From Owenia fusiformis (Eukaryota > Annelida > Polychaeta > Sabellida > Oweniidae), in the NCBI GenBank assembly GCA_903813345.2, contig CAIIXF020000004.1, forward strand, positions 10,984,196 to 11,048,195: a stretch of DNA of 64,000 bases, in the 5' to 3' direction. This document shows positions 36,486 to 47,939 of this stretch, one piece after another; the stretch's first letter is position 1; every line of letters starts with the position of its first letter. The position numbers were made by a program, and so were the translations under genes. Under the pieces are notes generated by a model. That model saw nothing but the letters and a program-made list of their open reading frames with translations, was not told the origin of the DNA and ran no database searches.

Positions 36486-36695
36486 AATATCCCTCCATAA
36501 GGTTGACAGTCGACCCCCCCCCCATTCGACCACCAATGAAATCCCGTCTATATTTGGTGAATCAAAAAAACTCAGCAAAGTCACAAACCTCCAAACTATT
36601 GTAACTAAGGAACACAATTAAAATGAAAACATTGACAGAGTTTCAATATGCTATCAAATTATAATTTCCGGTTATCATACTTGTGGAGGGAAATG
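36486..36695. mobile_element. Degenerate MITE of the CACTCCCCTCCATAAG family
   Basis: The left end aatatccctccataagg pairs with the right end cttgtggagggaaatg, followed by TA. The left TA is lost. A run of ten C lies inside (near 36515). Confidence 0.5.
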
Positions 36696-36699
36696 TACA

Positions 36700-37380
36700 T
36701 TTACGTTTACAAAACATTTGTACTTTGTGCAATTTAAGTCACTAAGATACGTCCAAAATTTCACATCAAGGTTTTCCGGAATATAAAATCCAATATTTTG
36801 ATGAAAACGATAGCATTTAAATATCGACATGCAGTATAATAATTATGAAACATCTTTCATCGTGAATGCGCGAGTCTACATGTATAATTAAAAAGAAAAT
36901 GACTTAACATTATGTTACTTTTCTAAAATACTCACCGCTCGATGGTACTGCATCCGTAGTTCCTGGTATCCAGGTACGAATATAACACCTTTAATGAAAA
37001 GTAAATTCAATTTCTCAGAAATGTCAACTGTTCAATGCGGGTCGTGTTAACCCACACCTGTTAGAATCTTCCCATTCATCGCTGATAAACTGATACACGC
37101 ACCGAGTTTTGATGATGTGTTCATTTTTTGAGTGCGAGGGAATAATGTGAGGTACGTTCCTCACGAACTAATTCCTGAGGTGGACAAATGGTTTTCTTGG
37201 AAATGTATCATGATTCAACGTTCAGTCCTTCAGTCCTTATATTTCAATATTCCAATATTATAATTAGGCTCATTTGGTGAATATCTTAACTACATTAGCC
37301 AATTCCTTAAGATAAGCCTACTGCTGGAAAATAACATTTTGCTATACCTGCACATGTTATTTTCTTCTACAAAATAAAGT
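36700..37380. other. Intergenic sequence, nothing recognised
   Basis: AT-rich DNA with a possible splice-like site (ctcaccgctcgatgg) near 36930 but no supported exon. Confidence 0.35.
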
Positions 37381-37640
37381 GTGAAGGCGTGTGTTAATTT
37401 CCTTGCTTTTTCAGGAAAGTATCATTATATTGTCTTCTTTTAGTATATCTGGTAAGTGTTCAATGGAAACTCCAAGAAATTCTGATATTCCACGCTTTTT
37501 TCCAAACTTTCTTTCAAAGTTTCCAGACAACACAGGAGCTACAAGAGCTACCATTGAACCGTTTCCAGGTTAACTAAAAGTAAACAATGTAATGATGCTT
37601 TCCTGAAAAAAGCAAGGAAATACACACATGCCTTCATACT
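37381..37640. mobile_element. Foldback MITE, about 260 bp
   Basis: The left arm tgaaggcgtgtgttaatttc and ttgctttttcaggaaagtat pairs with the right arm gatgctttcctgaaaaaagc and acacacatgccttca. The arms are about 50 bp and the centre about 165 bp. A 60-codon frame inside is not recognised. Confidence 0.6.
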
Positions 37641-37647
37641 AAATTTG

Positions 37648-37812
37648 GCACATAATAAACAAATACTGGATGATCAGGAGCTGGATATGGCAGAATACCT
37701 ATTCGAGAAAAAAATATTGGGCGAGGCGGCAGCCGAGCCCAATATTTTTTCGAGGATAGGTATTCTGGCCATATCCAGCTCCTGATCATCCAGTATTTGT
37801 TTTATTATGCAC
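37648..37812. repeat. Long hairpin, about 75-bp arms, 14-bp GC-rich loop
   Basis: The arm gcacataataaacaaatact continuing to aaaaatattgggc is matched on the other side of the loop by gcccaatattttttcgag through to agtatttgttttattatgc. The loop is gaggcggcagccga. The arms are nearly perfect, so it is either a recent foldback element or a long hairpin RNA if transcribed. Confidence 0.7.
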
Positions 37813-37814
37813 CT

Positions 37815-39060
37815 CCCAATCAAAGTTAAGTGGAGTACTTACAGTTTAGTTGACATTATTTTGACATTTATTTATTTTTTCTTTCAAAACTCAGACGACT
37901 TCCGGCCAGTTTATTCGCTACACTGGACGAAAATATTTGCCCCGGGTATTTAATTTTTATATATTCGAGACGTTCTTGCAGAATTATATGTAACTTTTGA
38001 ATGATAAGGGTAATTGTGATTGATTAAGTGCATTTTTTTCTTCTATTTCCGCCAGTTTCAGATGTAAGCTCTAGTAGTACTCCAGTTATTAAGAAATAAA
38101 ACTCTGAAGTGGGAATGTTGCAAAAACATTGAAAAAAATATCCGACCCTTTTTCTCGAAAGGGTCAGATATTAAAAAAATATCCGGCAGTTTTCAGAAAA
38201 GAGCAGAGTATTGCCAAATTACAAGCAACTAAGAACCAATCAGATTTGAGTATTTTAATGAGGTGCATAATAATAATATGTATTAGATCTTCATCGTTTT
38301 GTCAATGTTTTGTCGTAAAGTGTTCGTGGAGAGTTTCATAGAGATTGTACATAAGATATAAATTATTTGATTGTGGAATAAGGCTGAAAGTAGTCGCCCT
38401 GTCAAAAGTCATTTTCAATGGAATAAAAATTGCAATAACTTGACGAAATACAGTTAAAACATGTTTGTATATTTGCAATAACTTCCAAGGTGGGCTCGGT
38501 TTCACATACATGTTTATTTTGTATGTCTATGCAGACATTGTCATTATAATTAGATAACAAAATGTAAAAAATAAACACACAATAAAACAAATTGTACAAA
38601 TCTTTATATTTTTGTGAATCTTTTTGCATTTCTATCAGTATATGTTTCTCTTTGAATTTGTACATTTTTATCGATATATAAATTTTAACAATATGCACTT
38701 TTGTATTATAGTCTTCATCCTGGTATGTCCTTTTCAATCTGTACATGTGTAGAGTATCTATCTGTACTTCCAGAAATATGTACTCGAATGAAATCTCAAT
38801 GTAATTTTGATTTTTTCATGTTTTTAAAAAATAAGTAACAGTTGATAACAACAACTAATCGACAATGTATGTGGTCAATACATTTTAAATGTTTCCAATT
38901 GAAGAAGATAGAAATAAATAAAAGACGTATAGCTTGATTTAGCTTGAGAGAAGAAATTTCACACGCGGGGCACTTGCATATGAAGTTTATGATATACATG
39001 TCATATATTGACAAGATCGATGTTTTTTAAACAATTAATTGATAGCCGGAAGTCCAATCG
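37815..39060. other. Intergenic sequence upstream of the Cys-rich gene
   Basis: It contains a small hairpin at 38138-38174 (atatccgacccttt pairing with aaagggtcagatat) and a nearby agatattaaaaaaatatcc repeat. No gene recognised. Minus-strand frames at 38402-38746 have no known motif. Confidence 0.4.
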
Positions 39061-39064
39061 AAGA

Positions 39065-39072
39065 TATATAAG
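39065..39072 (+). promoter_or_regulatory. TATA box of the Cys-rich secreted protein gene
   Basis: TATATAAG is followed at about 25-30 bases by the likely start of a 5' UTR exon that ends at 39118 with a strong donor (cgag/gtaagtc). Confidence 0.55.
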
Positions 39073-39802
39073 TCTCTTTTTTCTGTACAGAGACATTCAT
39101 ACAGAATCACAGTACGAGGTAAGTCATATTCAAGATAAAAGGATCACGGCGAATATACATTGTTTTTGTGTGTTATTAACGGGCTGGTAAAAATTCGATA
39201 TGGTCATGAATCTTGTCATCAATTAATTGCTGTTTTAGCAAACACCAATCATTTTTTATGGTTGAGAAAGTCAATTTTAAACATAATGAACATATCATGA
39301 CTACGAAAATAGTTTAATTCCTAGTCAGTAGGCTCATAGTAAAATTCGAGATAATCCAACAATATAATATAATCGGATACATGCAATACAATACAATACA
39401 ATAGTTGAAATGCTGGACCCAATGTATAGTATTTCACCTTCGAAATTCTGATTCTACGATGCAAAATAAAACGAGACTAACACAACATTATTTCATGATC
39501 TATTTGGTCTGTTCGTGGTCCATTTTATTTTGCTTTAACAAGTTATCAATTACAACTCATTTCATTATTTGTATTTATACTCATTCGGAGCTAGAAAGGT
39601 AGGGTGAAAGAAAGAAGGGGGAGGGGATAACACACAAAGGGCTCTATCTTGGGCAGATTGAAATGTAGCATCATCTCGGAGAAATCTTTGATGAGGGGTG
39701 TGGGAGTGGTTTTGGAGTCACTCTTATATACCGTATTATATTTAATGACATTATATACCCAATTTGTGATACTAATCCTGGTTTGTACTAACCTTGTATT
39801 CG

Positions 39803-39961
39803 CAAATGCAACTTTCGGCTGTCGGCTACCGGCTTAACCTATATGTATGACCAACTCATTTGAATATGAATAGTACCAGCCACTATTCTATTCATATCTA
39901 AATGAGTTTGCCAGGAAAAGAGTAAGTTAATCCGGTAACCGACAGCCTTTATTTGCATTTG
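39803..39961. mobile_element. Foldback MITE, 159 bp, in the 5' UTR intron
   Basis: The outer arm gcaaatgcaactttcggctg and the right end cgacagcctttatttgcatt pair. So do the inner arms, actcatttgaatatgaatag and ctattcatatctaaatgagt. The loop near 39890 is short. Confidence 0.7.
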
Positions 39962-40060
39962 TATTTTCGTGTCATAAAATATAATTACTTTTAATCATTC
40001 GTTTGAAATTCATTTTTACAGCTGGGGGCTATGCATATCTATATATTTTTCTTCCAGATC

Positions 40061-43000
40061 ATGTTGCCATTGGTTCTTCTCTTCGCATCAGCATTGGCCA
40101 GTGGCCCACCAATTACCATCACAGACACACGTAAGGAGTAGTAGATTCTTTTTTTAAAAAAATTGTCAGCTAAATACATGAGATTAGAAGTGCAATAAGA
40201 TTTAACATTTGAAGAACTCATCATAATACAATATCTTGATTTTATCTGGCTCTAATCCATTCGGACTTAATATTCTATGTAAGAGTTCCAGTGTCTCTTG
40301 TCGATGTCAGCAGTATTGGATATCGTTTTTTTAAACTGTGGTCTTGCTGTTTTGACTTGTAAACTTGATTCAGAGGATGGGGACAAAGGGGATAATGCAT
40401 ATTCACACTACTATACCTAACACCTAGAAATGCATAAGATACTTTGTTTGTCTAATTGGATTGTTTAATATATTTTTGAAAGTACCTTATCAACATCTAA
40501 CTTTCAACCGATAAACCATTAATAAGGAACAGACAAATAAAAACAAATATATAATCATAACTAATAAGCCAAATGGGTTGCTCATGAAAGCCAAATGCAA
40601 GGTATAGTAGAGTGCATATTGTTCTTATGTGCATAAGGTCATAATTTGGAAACGTATTTTGCTTATTATGTATATAACTCGTACGACTTACCTCGCTTTA
40701 TGTGTTACTTTTGGTCTCTCCCATTGTGGCAAACGTGCAAACACACCTCTACTATTTTTATATCATGTTGATCTTAGGTACTATTTTTGAGAAAAAATGG
40801 CTATTTTGTCTTGATAAAGCCATCACTTTAGCTAACTATTCAAAATGGCAGTAAATTGTCAAGAGGTGAAATGATTGATGGTAACATCTATTTTGAAGCC
40901 GAATTTTTGAGGAAAGAACAATCGGACATTTTACGACCAAGTCACATAACTGATGCATTATGCCTACATATCTTTATCACCATTGTTACTTTGGAGTAAT
41001 GACGGTCAATGTATGTACTGTATTCGAATTTTATTGAAATCGATTATGACGTGAAACTTGGCTATAAATCAGAGCAGTCTTAAAAATTCTGTATAGTCTA
41101 CCCACTTTATGTAATATTTATGTTGATTCATTTCTTAGAGGTGTGTATCGATGAAAATGGTTACCTTCCCGGTATCGATAATGGTTTGGATTGCTGTGCT
41201 TTCGTCGTTTGCGATGCTGCAAGACTGAATAAGACAGGTTTCCAGGGTGCATGCATGGGAGGAACCGTTTGGAACAATGACCTGAAAGTATGCGATGATC
41301 CCAAATACGTTCCAGACTGTGACCCAACAACTTGTGTCGGTAGGTAACATAATGTTAATTAATAGAGAAATTTCGCACTTGTAAATGAAATCTAACATTC
41401 ACTTATGTTTATGCGCATTGCTATACGTATCAGTGGCCAGGAAGGACAACGCGACGAGGGGCAAAATATATTTCTCGTAGGACTCACCTTGTCTACGCTA
41501 CAACATAATTTCATTATTCAGATATTAAACCATAGGCTATGCAACTAAGTATGAAATACGAATTTAGATTTTTCTCGGAAATATGAACGTGAAGATCTTA
41601 CAAAACACCATTAACGTATGAACTTAGTTCTATGACGGCAATAGAAGAACGCGCAGTGATAACACTCACTTGGTGAGATTGTGCAGAATTGAATCAAAAA
41701 TTAATGATTCAAGATTAAAAAATGATAAAAGTTATACGATGGATTTACAAATGATCATTGATAGAGGATTGTTCTTTAAAAGGCGACGAGGCAAACGCAT
41801 AGTCTACTTAATCCTGATTACGCTAGATCGTATTCTATGCGTAATTTATGCATCAAGTTAAACGTTGTAGGAATGAGTGAATTTGGATTTTGTAATTTTG
41901 TAAAAATATATATGTATATGTATCATGGCGGAACTTCCTCCGGACTAGGTTTCGGTAAGATTTTTTTATTTCCCGATTTACACCTACTTATAAGTCACGT
42001 TGTGGATAATAATTTGGCTCGAAGTTAAGGAAGATAGTCTAGTTTGAGAATGTGTCGATGGTTTTAGGTTTTATATGTTAACAAAGACACAATTCACGTA
42101 TTTAGTCCTTCGCTTTTCTTACACTGAAACCTAGTCCCGGAGGAAGTTCCGCCATGATACACCGACGATACGTCTGTGTAATTAGGTGGGTAGCAGTGAA
42201 TACAGTCATGTTCGAATAAGTCTTCGACAGCGATGTACAATATAAATTATGTTTCTCTCTTCTTATAATAGTTCCCAAAAGAACAGGTGCACCTTGCGCA
42301 GACGCACAGCCTTCAGCCACCACATGCTGTGTTGGACAAAACCCAGACCAAGGAATCAATGGGTATGAACCAGTCTTCACTGCTGGACCCTCAGAAGGTG
42401 GCTACTACGTAGGATCCGACGTCGATATCGAACTTGAATCATTCTGCCCATTCGGACAGATCTTTGTATTGGAAGACTGTTGCTGCGAATATGAGTGTAC
42501 GTTGAGTATAATCACCTTTAAATTATAAGTTAACCTTTTTATTATAGTGGAATTTTGTTCATCAACATGCAGGCAGTATCATTCTCTGACCTCATTAGAG
42601 TGGTTCCTAAATATTAGATATGATATAACGCATAACAAATCAATATAAGTGTGATTTTAGTTCAAATTGAGAAAATAAAATATCTATTTTATAGATTTAC
42701 GTGTCTCATGAAATTCATTTTCAGCCATAACAAATTGTAAAAGTTGCTAATTTTTTTTTTCAAAATAACCAAAAATAAATTCTACACGATGACACATATA
42801 CAACAAGTGTATTTATATTCGCAGTAGAGCATATACATTCGAAGATACACATATATGATGGCAAATCAAAGTAGAGACCAACATGACATTTCGGGAAATT
42901 AAATAGAATGGATATATTTCTAGTAACTTGTCCATTTTACCTTCAGTTGTAGAGGATCCAATTTGTGCCGAAGATCCCGAAAGTTTCTTCTTTGCAAACC

Positions 43001-43834
43001 CAGATGATCCATGTTGTTCATTCCTCCAATGTTGGGCCAACAGGTAAGTATAGTGCACACCTAAATTCGAAAAGAAAACTAAAGCTGAAAAGAAGAAAAC
43101 AGCCAAAGGATTCGTTTTAGTTAAACATGTTTTTTCAACAATATGCATTAGATCTGACGATTAAATACTAGGTATAATGTCATTGCATATTCAATGGTAA
43201 AGATGATGGGTATCGATTACAGTAAAATTAAAAGAAATACTAAGAAATCATTTGTCTCATCCAAAACCCATTTTTGTTTACAGAACTGGTTACGATACCT
43301 TGAACTGTATGGGAGGAAGTGTCTATAACGCCGAAAATCAAACATGCGACACCATTTACAATGTCATGGATTGCATGGCCGCTGTCTGCGATAACGATTT
43401 TACCGACCCACCATGTGACGACTCTGGACTTGGTATGTAAAAATATTAAGATCTTGTTACCATGATTTAAATTAAAGTTTTTGTTAAAAGTATGCTCATG
43501 TTTAGCAATAAACGATTCTTTGTTAACACAATAAACAAGCCATTGCAAAAATGAACTATAAAATCTTAGTGCTGATATTATTAGTTTTTCTTCATTTGAA
43601 TAACATTGCATTTTTGAATAATCAGGGGAGTGTTGCCGTGCCGGAACCTGGTTCAATGCTGTTGCCGATGACCCCATACAATACGAAATTGTAGCTGGAC
43701 AAGGAAAGGGAGAATCAAGCCCATCCGGTGTTAACAGACTAAGCTGTTGCCCAGTCAACATGGCAGGTGAACAGATGGAATTCAATGCTACACCAGGCAT
43801 CTGTTGCTGTGAAGTTCCAGCAGATGCCCTTTAA
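40061..43834 (+). CDS. Secreted Cys-rich protein, duplicated chitin-binding-like module, 316 aa
   Basis: Coding exons 40061-40130, 41139-41339, 42272-42496, 42947-43043, 43284-43432, 43626-43834 total 951 bases, exactly 317 codons. Phases are 1,1,1,2,1 and all sites are GT-AG. A 5' UTR exon (about 39093-39118) splices to 40058. The protein starts with a signal peptide (MLPLVLLFASALASG). Residues 25-90 resemble a CBM14/peritrophin-A domain, with Cys pairs around GLDCCAFVVCD and a GGTVWNNDLKVCD block. Residues 92-165 form a second Cys-rich domain ending EDCCCEYE. Residues 167-230 repeat the first domain (DDPCCSFLQCW, GGSVYNAENQTCD). The rest repeats the second (LSCCPVN, PGICCCEV). The gene is therefore a tandem duplication of a two-domain unit. 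It probably works outside the cell, in cuticle, shell, mucus or gut lining. Chitin binding is inferred from the Cys pattern only. Confidence 0.92.
40404..40614. mobile_element. MITE with CACACTACTATACC ends, 211 bp
   Basis: The ends cacactactatacctaa and caaggtatagtagagtg are inverted. They are flanked by a 6-bp duplication CATATT (40398-40403 and 40615-40620). It lies in intron 1 of the Cys-rich gene. A second copy, in the opposite orientation and very similar throughout, is at 49127-49342. Confidence 0.85.
41919..42161. mobile_element. MITE, 243 bp, in intron 2 of the Cys-rich gene
   Basis: Inverted ends of about 35 bp: tgtatcatggcggaacttcc with ggactaggtttc on the left, and the complement (gaaacctagtcccggaggaa, ccgccatgataca) on the right. 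No ORF and no evident target duplication. Confidence 0.75.
43507..43512 (+). terminator. Possible alternative (intronic) poly(A) signal
   Basis: AATAAA inside intron 5, in the context tttagcaataaacgatt. This context is repeated almost exactly around the gene's final signal. A stop codon follows the exon 5 donor within 7 bases (ggt atg taa), so retention of this intron would make a shorter protein ending GLGM. Confidence 0.5.
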
Positions 43835-43858
43835 ATTGTTATTTTGTACACTTTTAGC

Positions 43859-43864
43859 AATAAA
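43859..43864 (+). terminator. Poly(A) signal of the Cys-rich gene
   Basis: AATAAA 25 bases after the stop codon (taa at 43832-43834), which implies a very short 3' UTR. Confidence 0.8.
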
Positions 43865-43869
43865 CGATT

Positions 43870-46180
43870 ACACTTAACACAATCTTCAATCGTTAAAAAT
43901 ATACGCTTGGGTTAACATAATCGGTTGCTCAACGTCATGTGCTTACTGTTACACGCCTAGCAATTGCCAATGCACAGCTTCAAAAATACAGCCGTACAGT
44001 TAATATGTACAGGGCGTTCGAGAGAGCCTTAAAGTAATTCTAGGCTACAGAAATGACGAAATATTGTCTCTTGGATGATATCAAAACGACTGTATACCCA
44101 ACCTATTTTGTAATTTAACAATCAGCACAAATATACATACCATAAAAAGCAGATATTGGACAAATTCATAAAAAAAATTTGATCGATAAAATCACTAATT
44201 ATTAAACCAGAAGTGTCTCCTCTGAGGTCCGCAAAGAAGATGAAGAAAAAACATATAAAGATTTCAGTCAATTCAATTTTTGCCGTCGGTTTAATTTTGA
44301 ATGGTTCTAAATTATCTTCAAATGCTTACTATGACTTCGTTCATATTAAACGCAATTGATATTTCATGCAAAGATCATGTAGAATATAGATTTTAGTGTC
44401 AAGGTTATCTCTTTTGATTTCACAAAATGGCTAACCTTATAAGCACTATTTGAACCAGGGGCAGAGTCAGCAATTGTTCAGGGGTGAGATTTCTTGGGTT
44501 TGCATCAATGCGAACGAAGCGAGGCCCGGAACGGCATTTACCCCCGGAATTTCTGGATGTCAATGTCAATGTTTTTTTCATATTTTGCAAAATTGCTTTT
44601 TCTTTTTGAGAGGGTGGGGAATGCAAGCGCACATGTCCCACCCGCCTTGGCTACGCCCATGCGAACCTTCACCCAGCCGTAAACAGATATGGGAATTATG
44701 TTATAATGATCATGACATAGATAATGAGACGGAATGTAGCCTGTATAACTGTTGATTCCCGGGTTTTGTCTCTTCCTTCTCATATTATCAAATTATCAAA
44801 AAATGATATTTTGATTCACAAAACTGCACCGAAACATAGAAAAGTACACGAAGGCAACCGCATTTACAATCTATAGTTCTGAAAAAGCAGGATTAAAAAA
44901 GCCAGTTTCAAACTAAAGTTAAAAAGCCGGCTTTTTGATACACAGTTTGTAAAATTCAAATAAGAATACTATCTTTATTTTCTATTTAAACTTAAATCAA
45001 TTTATTATGAACAAACTATCCGGGCAAACTATGACCAAGCATCGGGAATAGAAAACTCATGTAAATGAGTTATATAAGACAATGAAATCAACACTGATTG
45101 AAACATAAACACTATGAAATCTTCTTTCGATTCCATTACCTGTTATAATTTTTTTTAAATACCGACTTTACCGGGAATAATTTAACATGGGCTTTAATTC
45201 AAAGGCAAGAATGTGTTTTGATAACTTATTAAGCGGATTAAAAGCTGTTGGACGTTGCTCCAGTGATTTATATTTTATGATTCTGAATTGATGTGTGGAT
45301 TATAATTGAAATCGAAAACATGACCAAAAGAGTCTAGACTTCCAAAAAAACTTGAATTCCCATGCATAATCCAAGATTTAATACAAACGGTGTTAACAGG
45401 TTGTCAATGTTAAATAATAATACCTTCTCAGGAAGAATTAGGTTGCATTGACTCTGAAAGTAGAGATAACAAGTTCAGCGGTGTAGCCAGCTTTCCGTCG
45501 GGGGGGGGGGGGGGGGGGCGATATCCATACAAAACACGTGTTTGCACAAGCTATTTTTATTAGTAACTTTTGATAACTACAAGGAAGATCTCTCTTTTCT
45601 GGCGCGACTGTAAAGGTGTCCAAAATCATAATTATAGTAAAAATAGATCATTTCAAAATCCATCTAGTTGCTTATTATACACAGGTAAAGTCATATTCAT
45701 TAAGAACTACGGACGGTTCTTACATTCTTTTGTTGTATTGTTTAATCATGCTTAAAAGAAAAATACGCACAAATAGTCTGTTTTTTATTTGTATGCTCAG
45801 TTATAAAATGAGCAGTGTAACTTAGAAATAGCTTAATATAGTCAGAAAGAAGCAATTATAATGTGTGACTATATTGTACACTTACAAAGTATTGCGTTTG
45901 CATATATTTGAGTAATCTTAACTTCACATATAATCAGTGCTTATATGCGCTGTTCTACAAATAAAGAGGAGCAATACCTGAATATACAGAGTGTTCCATA
46001 TATGCAGCGAGTATTGTCTCTGTAATGTCTCTGTTTATATGTGCTGAGTATTTTTGCTGATTACTGCTGATTACAAGAGATTCTTACAAATAGACACTTC
46101 TTATAACCAAGCAATATTCTCTATTTTATATAGTGTTCTATTAGTACATGTACTTTCCTCTACTTCATAAAAATAACATT
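43870..46180. other. Intergenic sequence with repeat remnants and a 19-G run
   Basis: No gene recognised. The stretch at 44450-44660 (catgtcccacccgccttggc and neighbours) looks like a fragment of a dispersed repeat. A run of 19 G occupies 45500-45518 beside tagccagctttccgtc. Small frames here have no recognised domains. Confidence 0.45.
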
Positions 46181-46181
46181 A

Positions 46182-46225
46182 CATGAGTCGAGTAAAAAGT
46201 GATGTCACTTTTTACTCGACTCATG
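46182..46225. repeat. Perfect 44-bp palindrome
   Basis: The arm catgagtcgagtaaaaagtg plus one base pairs perfectly with its complement around a 2-base centre (tg). There are no mismatches. Confidence 0.85.
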
Positions 46226-46954
46226 AATTTACTTCCGGTCTACCAAGAAAAATAAAATATCTTAAAACCTTTTCAATCCTCAGTCTAAATTTTGCTTTTT
46301 AAAGGTTCAATCGTCGACTTTGAATGGACCTTCATGAATATATCGAATATATGTTCACCAGAGAAGGAGTAAGACCAGGCAATCACATAAAATGTTATTT
46401 TTACCATTTTATCCTCTATAAATTGCAACGTCCGTTTAGTAACGATTTTGATGTGTAGAAAAGATCCTTCCGGGATAAAGGTGTGGGGGTCACATTTATT
46501 GATGGATTGGAGGCTAGGATAAAAAACGTTGATTCAATGTAGGGTTTATGAGGAAGACGTTTTTGCAAAAACATATGCAAAAATATCTTGACACGTGAAA
46601 ATTCTAAAAAACAGCATTGAAATCTAATGGACAATAGATTTGGAAGTGTAATCTATGATGTCCCTCATATCCCTGGGCTGATGTCCCTGCATTCACGATA
46701 AACTGCGTCAAGATGTGCTGTATATAGAATAAACAAGATCCTTTTTTCATCCCCGGGTCTTCATTATACTTTTGCCACCTTTAAATGGGACTCCCTGTAT
46801 TCTATAAGTTTGTAACTATAACAAAGCCAATACAAGTGATTAATTTCATTAAACATGGATGACTGAGCGATGGAGCAAGCCCAAGAATTCTAGAAAGAAA
46901 ATTGTGTACATAATTTCCGGACCTCAGAGAACAAAACTTCCGGCCTGTTTTTCA

Positions 46955-47045
46955 TAACAAAAAAAAGTTCTCCAATGTGGAATCGAACACGCGCCGCAGA
47001 AGTGCAAGGCGAGCACCATAACCAATATACCAGAGTGTTTTTTCC
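46955..47045 (-). repeat. tRNA-like sequence (SINE head or tRNA pseudogene)
   Basis: On the minus strand, tggtatattggttatggtgc followed by gtgttcgattccaca gives A-box-like and B-box (GTTCGATTCC) promoter elements at tRNA spacing. The acceptor stem does not pair, so it is not a functional tRNA. It is probably the head of a tRNA-derived SINE. Confidence 0.45.
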
Positions 47046-47214
47046 ATGATTTAAGGTAATGTTTTGAAACTTTTTCGTGATATACATGTGTAATATTTTT
47101 AAGTGGCATTCTGGGTTGAAAAACTTTCGAGACTGTTGTTTTATTGTTTAGATTACGAAAACATCAATAAAAACAATATAAACACGGATTATAAATAGAA
47201 AGGCTATCTAGCCA

Positions 47215-47310
47215 TTAAATACTATGTTCACAGCTAGCTAAATAGCCTTAAATTTTAAGGCTCTTTAGCATTTTGGCTAAAGAGCCTTAACATTTAAGGT
47301 TCTCCAGACA
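47215..47310. repeat. Inverted repeat with aaggctctttagc arms
   Basis: ttaaggctctttagc and gctaaagagccttaa flank a 6-base loop at about 47255-47290. It is preceded by a weaker pair, ggctatctagcc and agctaaatagcct. Confidence 0.6.
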
Positions 47311-47468
47311 CTTCGTTAATTTAAATTATAGCCAGACTGTCTGCTGCAGTAAGCTTATCAGCCTGTAATCTAGGCCCTACTTATGCAACACAACGACTCA
47401 ATTTCAATTCAAATTCTATCACTTTTAGTGTAAATTATATATCTGCTTTAACTGTATACTGTATTGAC

Positions 47469-47790
47469 GTACCAAGTTGTGGATGATTGTTGCCTAAACG
47501 CCTCCAGTGTGACAATAGATTAGACAGTTGACTGATTAGTGAATCAAGGAAATTAACTGTAGGTTGAGTAAGGTCGTTGGTGTCCCGCATTACTCTAAGA
47601 GATCTGATGTGGTTCTCCAATCGCGAACACGTACCTTCTATTAAAATCACTAGGATCACTTGTAGCCTCGTGTCTGTTGCAATGGTCTTATAACCTCTCA
47701 ATTTCTTCTCTGAATTGTGAATATGAATCTTCAAATTCAAGTTCTTTTCCCTCGCTTGTTTCAGCCATTTTGGAATATTTTCTACGTCAT
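47469..47790 (-). pseudogene. Possible exon or frameshifted gene fragment of unknown family
   Basis: A minus-strand frame of about 110 codons, rich in helix-forming residues (RLQVILVILIEGTCSRLENH, SLISQLSNLLSHWRRL). It ends at a fair donor (caacttg/gtacgtc). It has no in-frame ATG. A Kozak-like ATG lies in the frame shifted by one base (MAETSEGKELEF), and that frame stops after 26 codons just where the other continues. This could be a one-base frameshift, an assembly error or chance. The family is not recognised. Confidence 0.25.
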
Positions 47791-47872
47791 TGGTCACACG
47801 ACATCAAATACTGGTCACGTGACTTACCGAATGGTTTTGTGCTACAAGAAGCATGTGTCATTTAATGTGGAC

Positions 47873-47935
47873 GTGACTTACCCCACATGATGTTATGCGA
47901 AAGTACATAGTCATCATTTATGTGGGGTAAGTCAC
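47873..47935. repeat. Hairpin with gtgacttaccccacat arms
   Basis: gtgacttaccccacatgatg pairs with catcatttatgtggggtaag and tcac across a loop of about 20 bases. Nearby tcacgtgacttacc at 47814 may be a partial relative. Confidence 0.6.
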
Positions 47936-47939
47936 TATA

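Noticed and set aside
43240-43800. 186-codon minus-strand ORF
   Set aside because: It is antisense to exons 5 and 6 of the Cys-rich gene, whose exons close exactly in frame on the plus strand.
46955-47045. Functional tRNA gene on the minus strand
   Set aside because: A- and B-box-like sequences are present, but the acceptor stem does not pair. It is better explained as a SINE head or pseudogene.
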